From Syncephalis plumigaleata (Eukaryota; Zoopagomycota; Zoopagomycetes; Zoopagales; Piptocephalidaceae), in the NCBI GenBank assembly GCA_025201365.1, contig JAIXMF010000023.1, positions 62,001 to 126,000 on the forward strand: DNA of 64,000 nt. Direction: 5' to 3'. The position numbers and the translations under genes are program-made. Numbering within the stretch: the stretch's first letter is position 1; each line of letters starts with the position of its first letter. Below the pieces are notes generated by a model. It did no database searches. It was not told the origin of the DNA and saw nothing but the letters and a program-made list of their open reading frames with translations. Shown one piece after another: positions 25,952 to 35,198 of this stretch.

Positions 25952-28900
25952 TTAGTTGATATTTATGTAATAGGACCATGGATGAATAGACGGAAGGGAT
26001 TGTAGATATTTGTTGTTGTTGTACCAAGGAATAATGACTGAATGGCATGACACTAAAGGTCTTGCACCAATCCATTCTTGACTTGAATACCTATAATATC
26101 TACTTGATGATGTCCTTGTCTTGTCTGTAATCATAATGGATTAGTATGAGTATAATATTTTGAATTATTACTTACTGCTTAATTTTTCTCTGTAAAAAAT
26201 ATAAAAGTTCATGTTGCGATTAATACATCGTAGGTGACGATTGGAAAGGTAACTTACGCCCTATAATAAAGAACACATGTGAATCATGCGCAATATTACA
26301 ATTAGTACCTCATTCATTACGATCAGAAATGGTAACTTACAGGCTAATATATAAAAGTATAGAGGAAATCATGTATCATACTACAATTAGTACACTCATA
26401 GCTTGCAGTCAGAAAGATAACTTACACCCTGTAATAAGGATGATATGTGGATCGCGTGCCATACCGTAGTTAGTATCCCATTATTACTGCCAGAGTTGTT
26501 ACGTACCATCTATCATACAGAACCATATGTGGATCGTGTGCCATAGCGTGATTAGTACCTCGTTCATTACGGTCAAAAGGGTAACTTACGCCCTATCATA
26601 CAGGAGCATATGTGGATCGTGTGCCATATTATAATTAGTACACTTATAGGTTACAGTCAGAATGGTAACTTACGACCTAGCATACACAAGCATACAAAGA
26701 GCATGTGTCGTATTAATATCAATACACCTATACGTTATCATCGGAATAGTAACTTACGCACTGTTATCCACAAACATACATGAATCATGAGTCATACTGT
26801 CATTAGTACATCGTAGATTATCATTGCAAGTATTGACTTACTTTCTATCATACAGGAGTATATGTGGATTGTGTATCATAGCGTGATTAGTATGCCGTAT
26901 GTTGCAATCGAAATGACGACTTACGGTCTATCATACACAAGTATACATGATTTGTATGCCGTATTACAATTAGTACCTCATATGTTACAGTCAGAATAAT
27001 GACTTACGCCCTATCATACAGAAACACGTATGAATCATATGCCATGCTGTAATTAGTATACCATAGATTGTAACCGGAATATTCACTTACAGGCTGATAT
27101 ACAGGGGCATGCGGAATCATATGCCACGTCATAATTAGTAACCATGCATTGCAGTCAGAATAATAACTTACTTTCTGTTATACGGAAACACGTATAGATT
27201 AAGTGTCATATCATAGTTAGTACATTGATTCATTACAATCAGCTGGTAACTTACGCCCTATCATACACAGACATAGATGAATCGTGTGCCATATCGTAGT
27301 TAGTACTCATTCATTACGGTCAGAAGGGTAACTTACAGTCTATCATACAGGAAATCATGTGCCACGTTACAATTAGTACGTTCATTCATTGCAGTCAGAA
27401 TGATTACTTACGTCTATCATACACGAACATACGTGGATCGGTGTCGGATTGGTATTAGTACACATTCATTACGGTCAGAATGGTAACTTACGTTCTATCG
27501 TGTACAATCATATGCGAATTGTGTGCCATAGCGTGATTAGTACTCATTCATTATAGTCAGAATAATAACTTACAAGCTGTAATGCGCAAACATATGTGGA
27601 TCGTGTGCCGCATCGTGATTAGTACCTCATTCATTCATTGCGGTTAAAGTGATAACTTACGTTCTATCATACAGAAATATATGTGAATCATATGTCATAG
27701 TATGGTTAGTACTCGTTCATAGACTACAATTGTAATAATAACTTACTTGCTGTAATACAGAAACACGTATTGAGTTTGTGTAACGCTGTGATTAGTACCT
27801 CAGGTATTATGATCTGAATGAATACTTACGACCTATCATACAGGAACATATGTGGATCGTATGTCATAGCGTGATGAGTACATTCATAAATTACGATCAG
27901 AATGGTTAACTCACCCACTATCATACATGAACATATGTGGTAATGAGTCACATCGGTATTAGTACATCAGGTATAATGATCAAAATGATTACTTACTCTC
28001 TATCATACGAGAACGTATGAGGATCATGGGCGATATCATAGTTAGTACATCCATTCATTGCAATCATAATAGTGACCTACACACTGTTATGGGCAGATAT
28101 ACATGGATCGTATGTCACATCATTATTAGTACATCATAGTTTGTAAATGGAATGATAACTTACACACTGTCATACCGGGACATATGTATGAATCGCGTGT
28201 CATAGCGTGATTAGTACACCGTGCATTGGGATAGAATGATCACTTACAAGCTACCGTATACAAATATATGTGGATCGTGTGTCATGGCGTGATTAGTATC
28301 TCGTTCATTACAATCAGAATGGTAACTTACGCCCTATCATACACAGACATAGTTGAAACGGGTGTCGTATTACAATTAGTACCTCATTCATTACAGTCAA
28401 ATGATTACTTACAGTCTATCATACAGGAAATCGTGTGCCACATTACAATTAGTATCTCATCCATGCATTGCAGTCAGAATGATCACTTACGGCCTATCAT
28501 ACACGAACATACGTGGATCGTGTGCCATACCGTAGTTAGTATCCCCATTTATTGCCATCAAAATGTTCACTTACAGCCTGTTTATGCACAAACATATATG
28601 AAACATGTGCCACGTTGTAATTAGTACTTCATACATTACGATCAGAATGGTAGCTTACGTTCTATCATACGGGAACATATACGTATGGATTATACGCCAT
28701 ACCGTAGTTAGTACATTCATTCATTGCAGTCAGAATGATTACTTACAGGCTGTTTATGCACAAACATAAATGAAATGTGCGCCACATTATAATTAGTACG
28801 CAGTTTATTACGGTCAGAATGATGACTTACGGTCTATCGTATATAGGAACATATGAAACATGTGCCGTATCATAGTTAGTACGTCATTTATTACCAGCAT

Positions 28901-29341
28901 ACTGATAACCTACGCACTGTGATAGACAAGTGTATGGATTGTTTGACAGATTACAGTGAGTCTTTCATTCATTACGATCAAAATGATAACTTACTTTCGC
29001 TTGAAATGATAATCACACATGATGTTGATTTGTATTACAATTAGCATAGTGCTTGTTATGGTTAATAGGATAGCTTACGGGCTGAGCCTAACAAATTTAT
29101 AGGAAGAATAAACATAATGATGTGATTAACATATCGAGACATCCATTTAATATACATGAACTTACGAGCTATCGGTAATCATCGGTAGACAATGAAACAA
29201 TAGGCTATGATTAGTACATCAATTGATAGGGTCATGGCCAGACATACCACGACGTTCCAAGGCGGGACTGGCTTCAACGGCGACCAGACTGGTGAGAGCG
29301 ACGACGGCGGCGGCAATAGCGATAACGGCAGAGAACTTCAT
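25952..29341 (-). CDS. Secreted protein encoded by ~37 micro-exons, mostly one codon each
   Basis: Exon 1 (29,341-29,248, 94 nt) starts MKFSAVIAIAAAVVALTSL, a strong signal peptide. It runs through VAVEASPALERR, a Kex2-like dibasic end, and stops one base into a codon at donor GTATGT. About 38 introns follow, each with a GTAAGT-type donor, usually a TACTAAT-like branch site and a TAG/CAG acceptor. Exon starts are 71-88 nt apart. Thirty-four exons are exactly 3 nt; the exceptions are 5 nt (28,999-28,995), 2 nt (27,413-27,412) and 14 nt (26,189-26,176). One exon is 3 or 9 nt (29,081 or 29,087 down to 29,079). The first two triplets and the 5-nt exon complete A-P-P-K and set phase 0, after which each exon is a codon. 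They read CTPNAATGLCC, RWVQNLN, (2 nt), then TGKPGTKCVGMGPG. The terminal exon (26,124-25,952) is preceded by a short intron (51 nt) and followed by an AATAAA. The C-terminal frame is uncertain. No homologue is recognised; a small Cys-bearing secreted effector or wall protein is inferred. Confidence 0.8.
26125..29247 (-). repeat. Tandem array of ~38 similar mini-introns (introner-like)
   Basis: Unit period is mostly 81-85 nt. The minus-strand consensus has donor GTAAGTTAYC, a block like ATTCTGAYYGTAATGAATGA, the branch site GTACTAAT, a block like ATATGGCACACGATCCACAT and an end like GTTCCTGTATGATAG. Then come three variable bases and the next GTAAGT. Similarity covers whole introns, so units arose by copying. 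Intron lengths vary, but the gap between acceptor and next donor is fixed at 3 nt in 34 cases. The first (29,247-29,169, GTATGT donor) and last (26,175-26,125) introns are the most divergent. Confidence 0.9.
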
Positions 29342-29486
29342 GTTGATGTTGGCCTAGTGGAATGGATAGCTCAGCTAACTAGAACGAGAGTAGAAAGTGG
29401 TGGTTGAGGAAAGCAGTGAGAGTAGAGTAGAACGAGAGTAGAAGAGTGAGTATGAAGATGGCAAGTTGAGCGTGTCAAAAGTGCTC

Positions 29487-29494
29487 AATTTATA
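29487..29494 (-). promoter_or_regulatory. TATA box of the micro-exon gene
   Basis: TATAAATT on the minus strand lies about 146 nt before the ATG at 29,341. It is followed by a CT-rich leader with repeats of TCTACTCTCGTTCTA. TATA plus a pyrimidine-rich leader fits a strongly and conditionally expressed gene. Confidence 0.5.
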
Positions 29495-30280
29495 TCCGAG
29501 ATGATAGTGATGGAGTATCGGACAATACACGAGAGCAATACCATCATGGATGTCGCATTTCCTCTGACGAACAGCAGTCAGCCTGTCTCCGTCCCATTGC
29601 CATACAAGTAAGTATCGGACAATAGATTCATCCTCTGATTGATAGTACAAGGCTATTTCTGGTTGATACCCGTGAAACGATGCCAGATATTAGTATTGCT
29701 GAGCTCCTAATCTATAAACAGTAGATGGTATACGGAGGAGATTAATGACAATTGAATGGAGGAATACGCGACAACCTGTTTATGTCAACCAGTATTGCAA
29801 TCCAAATAAAGAAAGTGAAGCAAAATTGACGTGAACTGCCAGGGTCAATTACCCTATACTTGCACTGCCGCCTTTGTTTACAATGTATCATGTAGCACTC
29901 CTCTCTCCCAATGAATGCACATCGTATGGCTACTCCTATTGAGCTAGACATGTAACATGTGAGCGTCATTTCATTGTCATTGATGTAATGGTCAATTGAG
30001 TATAGACATGCTAGGCAGTACAAATAATCCATTAATGTATTAGCAATGATACACAAGTAATCCATGATTTATTGTTAATGAATATAGAGTGTTTATTCAA
30101 TACCGCTTAATGTTCTATTAAAATGGTGATACTTCATATTCATACTGAATACAAGATAGCAGAGTGTACATGTAATGGCTATTCTGATTTGATTTGATTT
30201 TTTTCAAATTGAGTAAATAATTTATTTTTTCATTTTTTTATTTTTTTATTTGTTATTAACGCCCACTTCAACAATCTATT
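29495..30280. other. Divergent intergenic region with T-rich tracts
   Basis: Between the micro-exon gene (-) and WDR12 (+). T-tracts at about 30,198-30,250 (GATTTTTTTCAAATT and several T6-T7 runs) directly precede WDR12 and resemble the A/T tracts of ribosome-biogenesis promoters. Two minus-strand open frames (29,375-29,650 and 29,742-30,065) show no family pattern and are not accepted. Confidence 0.4.
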
Positions 30281-32209
30281 ATGGTTACCTCGACAACAAT
30301 GGACCAGACTACAGCACAGAATCAGCAAGTGCAAGTGCGTTTCATAGCTCAGCAGGAGCAGTATGTAGTCACTGATGCACCAATGTTGGTGCCTGTCCAC
30401 TTGAAACGATATGGTTTATCCGAGATTGTCAATCACTTGTTGGGCACTGCCGGTAAGCATAATGCGGTATAGTCTACGTTACAGTATAGCTAATAAACCT
30501 TTATATATATATATATATATATGCATTCACGTATATATTGCCAGATACACCAACACCATTTGCATTCTTTATTCAAAATGAGCATTTGCAAGGTAGTCTA
30601 GCTGATTACTTGCAGGAACATGGTCTTTCAACGGTAAGTGCGCAAACCACGTATGGATTATACGCTTATCTATACGGTATTCTTATTGTTTGTCTTTTGA
30701 ATAGGAACACATTATTGATTTGCACTATACGCCAACGGCTAAACCACCTCGTGAAGTGAGCACTCAATCACACGATGACTGGGTGGCAGCCATTGATATT
30801 ACTAAAAGGTATGCACTCATTTATTCATTAGTCATGTATCGCGTAGTACTAACCTTCAACAATGATACTACTAATGCTTACTACAGCCATTTTCTATCAG
30901 GTTCCTATGATGGCATAGTACGAGTGTTTAATCATAGCAACGAATTGGTACAGCAACTGACGGGTCATGAAGGTCCCGTAACTGCCATTCATACCGTTCA
31001 GAGCAATAGTAAGTCATGAATCTATGCATATTTATTGTTTACTTGCTTATACCTATTTATATATATATATATAGATGATACTATGATCTACTCGGGATCT
31101 CATGATCAAACGATACTTGGCTGGACAGTAAGCTCTACTCATGCTTCTATGAATCTAAGCGTACTAATGAGTTGAATATATTCCGTATAGTCCAATGGTC
31201 AGACGACATTCAAGGGAGTTGGACATGAAGGCACCATTACTTCATTGGCATCCAATGCATCAGGCAATGTGGTAAGCTAATGAGTAGTAGTAGTAATGTC
31301 ATTTAGTATATCTAATCATTATTATTAATATCAATGACACGACAGTTATATAGCGCATCATGGGATGGTACCATTAAGGCGTGGAGATGTCTCGCTGATG
31401 CTGATAACGACAATGATGATCAATCGGTCTCCATTAGCAATAAACGTAGAAAGGGCAACCTACCCGTCAAGGTATGTAGTAGTAGTAACAATGACATATT
31501 ATCATATTATAATGAACGGTAACTTACCATGTCAACAAATTAGACACCATTTACAAGTTTCCTAGGTCATACTGGACCTGTAACCACCCTGGCTGTTCCG
31601 AATAACGCTACCAATGAAGTAATCTACAGTGCTGGATGGGATCATACATTACGTATTTGGGATATTACATCAACTGTTTGCACGCAACAAATCGTAAGTA
31701 TATTGCCATTTGTTACTCTAGCATTACTGACATTGACTGTACTAATGTATTCCCGGTAGAATTGCGGTAAATCAGTCAATGATATAGATTTTAGCTCTTT
31801 GGCTCGTCTATTGGCAACTAGTCATAGTGATGGTCTAGTACGTGTATGGGATCCACGTACTTCCGGTAAGTAGTATTTCTTACGCTAATGCCATCATTGC
31901 TTGTTATCTCTTATTTAACCAATATATATGCTAGAAACAACCACCGCCAAACTCAATCTGACCACGAAACAAGGCTGGATCTCCTCATTGAGCTGGTCCG
32001 ATAGTAGCCCATTCCTATTGGCTTGTGCCGCCTATGATGCTACAATTAAGATTATGGACATTCGAAGCCAAGTGCCACTTTATTCAATCAAAGAGGGTGT
32101 TAATGCTAGTGGTGAGCCAGCCAAAATACTGGCCTGTCAATGGCGTCATGGCTGGCTAGTATCTGGAGGAGAGGATAGCAAATTGCATATACGATCCTGC
32201 ACCGAATAG
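30281..32209 (+). CDS. YTM1: Ribosome biogenesis WD40 protein WDR12/Ytm1
   Basis: An N-terminal NLE/ubiquitin-like domain reads VQVRFIAQQEQYVVTDAPML, VPVHLKRYGLSEIVNHLLG and FAFFIQNEHLQGSLADYL. Seven WD40 blades follow, including SGSYDGIVRVFNH, GHEGPVTAIH, YSGSHDQTILGWT, SASWDGTIKAWRC, GHTGPVTTLAV, SAGWDHTLRIWDI and SHSDGLVRVWDPRT. It ends with a conserved GWLVSGGEDSKLHI blade. Ten or so exons join in frame. Ytm1/WDR12 forms PeBoW with PES1 and BOP1; its NLE domain is pulled by the AAA protein Rea1/midasin to release the complex. MVTSTTMDQ has a second in-frame ATG six codons on. Confidence 0.95.
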
Positions 32210-32318
32210 TAATGGAAATAGTCAATAGTAATAGTAATTGCTGTCGTACGTATTGTAGTAAGAAGGAAAGAAAGAAAGAAAGAAAGAGGAGTGGAGAAGG
32301 ATAAGATATGATGAATGA

Positions 32319-34816
32319 CTAGAGATCGGCAGCCTTGGGATATTTTGCATGATAAACGGCTTCTGGTACCAAAGAAGCTGTTATCTGTTTACCGCCAAAC
32401 CATCGTTTATCCAACGCCTGAATTGCTTGATCACTGGCCTCAGTTGAATCAAATTTAATATAGACTTCATTCTAGTAATCAAATAGGTGTACATGTCAAA
32501 TGATTGTGATTATGATTATTGCTATAATGCCCTTACCTCTGAATGATCAAGTTTAATGTGTACAACATGACCAAATTTACTACATTCTGAACTTATATCC
32601 TCTTGTAGTTCTTTCTCCCAATTGGGTTCAGTTTCACTAATTAATTGATTAGTAAGAGATAGTGTTTGTCAATTATATAAATATATATATATATAATAAT
32701 GATAATGATAGCAACTTACGTGGCAGCATCGTACATGTTCCTTAGTACAATAGCACGCGATTTAACAGCTACAGGTACTCTTACACTACATGATAGAATA
32801 TTAATGAGTTAATGATCAATAATGATATAGTACAAGTAAAGCTATTCGCATTATTAACACTTACGCTGGTTGTACGACAGGTGGCTCATTATTACTATTA
32901 TCAAGTCGATGGGCCAACTTTTGCATCAATTCATGTCTTGACTGCGACGAAAGAGAGAAGCCTTCTGTTTCTATTGTATATGCATAGATGCATAGATGTA
33001 TGTATGTATGTATTAGTCAAGTGTCTAGATCGATACTCATAATCTATCATTCTATACTTACCATTATCATCAAGTCGTAGCATGGACGGATTAATATGCT
33101 GTTCATTCATTAAACCTATCTGTAACTGTAAATGTAACCACACGTAAATATCAAAGTGGAGATAGAGATGTGCTTAACACTATTTGCACATTATTCAAGC
33201 ACTTACTGTGTTCCCGAGTAGACTAGTACCATTCATACTGGCCATTGCCGAGTTAGCATCGAGTGCGCGTGTATATCTAGTAAATCAAGTTAGTATGACT
33301 ATAATTCCATGTTATATGATAGTTCATATTAGCCTTACTGCACATAACCACTGCCTTTCGGTTCTCTAGTCACGGGATCTCGTTGCAGGTGTACCAGTTC
33401 TATTTGTCCAAATGGTGCAAACAACTCACGTACATCATCCTCCTTGAGCTGAGGTGGTAATGAATTAATATATAATCTACGAAATGCAATGGCATCCGAT
33501 TGCATACTAGTTGTAATAGAGTGGGTATGAGTACTGGTTACTAAGATTGTTGCCAACGTTGTTGTTGCTATCTACTTACGCTGCTTGTGCTTGAGATGCT
33601 TGTGCTGCCTGTGCTGCTTGTGCCGCCAATCGATTCTTCTCCGCTTCCGTCGGTTGCACGATCACCGGGATACCTAATAATTTCTGACCAGTCAAAGCGA
33701 TGGCCCGTGCCACCGAACTCATTTCATAAAATTCGACATAAGCCACACTATCATATTATCAATATTACCAATATTGCTATTAGTATTAGTGTGATCTATT
33801 CAGTGTAGCATATATGCATGCATGCATGCATGTAGGTAGTATTACCCTTTAGAACGACCAGTATTCTTGTCGGTCACGATCTTTGCCTCTCTAACTCGAC
33901 CTGCTTGTACAAAAAAGTCATATAGTTCGCTATTCTTTAAACGTGCAGACAACTGCATAACAAATACCGCTCCTAGTAATGGTATGTACATGCAAATCAG
34001 TGGTTATTAATGCTACTAGTATTGTTTGTATCAGTCAACTTACGTTGATCACGATCTGAATCGTCCACTACTGGTGATGGAGAGCGTGGCTGAGCACTTC
34101 TATAACATACACAGAGAAAGAAAGAGAGAACAAGTATCAGATGTTTACCTGTGCATATATATTGCCTACTATTCTACTATTGCACTCACTTTGATGATCG
34201 ATGCCTGTCTTCATCCCGATGACGACGATCGGGTGTACGAGAGCGACGAGATCGATGTCGTGACGAGGATCTACGTCGATGATGTCGACGCGACTGACTA
34301 TCCGGAGAATCCGAGCGAGAACGACTACGATGTCTGTGACGACGGTGAGATCGACTAGGACTACGATGATCTCGATCGCGTTCACGCTCCCGTTCCCGTT
34401 CCCTTGTTCCATTCCGATCTCGGTCTCGGTCACGCTCTCGGTCACGATGACGATGACGCGACCGAGATCGTCGTCGTGAACGGGAACCAGAACGAGAATG
34501 TCGACGTGATGATCGAGTAGATTCACGCTCACGCACTTGTTTATCTTTTTCTCTAATAACAATAATAAACATATTAGTAGTACATAATGTTATTACATAT
34601 ACATATGTATATATATTAGTGCATGTCTATCATAATAATATCTAGTTGAACTGCTTACTTTTCTACGCCAGTCATTGGATCGTCTTTAGTATCGTCTTTA
34701 CCGTTCGATGACGCCTAAGAAGATTCAATCGTCAACTAGTGATTTTTAACGTGTTTCCTATTGCTTACCTTATAGGGCGCATCTAATAGTGCTTCAACGT
34801 CAATATCATCCGCCAT
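32319..34816 (-). CDS. RBM39-like SR/RRM splicing factor
   Basis: It starts [16 protein letters not shown]. An RS domain rich in Arg-Asp/Arg-Glu/Arg-Ser dipeptides follows at about 34,190-34,550. Then come RRM1 ([19 protein letters not shown], then [17 protein letters not shown] and VAYVEFY), an Ala/Gln linker and RRM2 ([40 protein letters not shown]). The C-terminal U2AF-homology motif domain reads [36 protein letters not shown] and [15 protein letters not shown]. This order (RS-RRM-RRM-UHM) is that of RBM39/CAPER-alpha and fission yeast Rsd1. It takes part in 3' splice-site recognition with U2AF and SF3b. That is worth noting beside an intron-crowded gene such as the one at 26-29 kb; any link is inference. 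Confidence 0.92.
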
Positions 34817-35198
34817 ATTTACCCTTTTGTAAGCTACCGGTGGAAGAGAAGAGAGAAGACAAGAGAGGAGTCTAGGGAAGGTGTGTGAGTGTGCGTTGGC
34901 AGGTATTTTCTGCCCTCTCTCTCTCTATTCCACAGATCGTTTGTAATTCACTTCAAACAATCTATTGTGTGTGCACACCTGTTTCCACTACCCTACAACA
35001 ATAGCACCGCAGTATTGACGTCAGTTTAGCCCTATCATCTGTGTTTATCGTTACAAGTCGGCCAACTCTTGCGCCGATCTATCCCTTTGCAATATACACG
35101 ATTACAAGCATAGGCTGCCATAGTATTTGTTGTGAGTCTGCAATCTACGCGTATTTATTACTTGTACAAAACAAAGGAATGCCACTGCGGTATACACG
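34817..35198. other. Divergent promoter region
   Basis: A short spacer between the RBM39-like gene (-) and SAC3 (+), with CT repeats at 34,913-34,927. No gene is seen. Confidence 0.4.

Noticed and set aside
26300-29100. CRISPR-like or satellite array, because of ~83-bp repeats
   Set aside because: The repeats are not identical with unique spacers. The conserved parts are splice donor, branch and acceptor signals and the variable part is only 3 nt, which fits introns and micro-exons, not CRISPR or plain satellite DNA.
29742-30065. 107-codon minus-strand frame between the micro-exon gene and WDR12
   Set aside because: It has no domain, no signal peptide and no plausible splice context, and it lies in a divergent promoter region.
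34137-34562. 141-codon minus-strand frame rich in Val/Ile/Asp
   Set aside because: It is an out-of-frame shadow of the RS domain of the RBM39-like protein.
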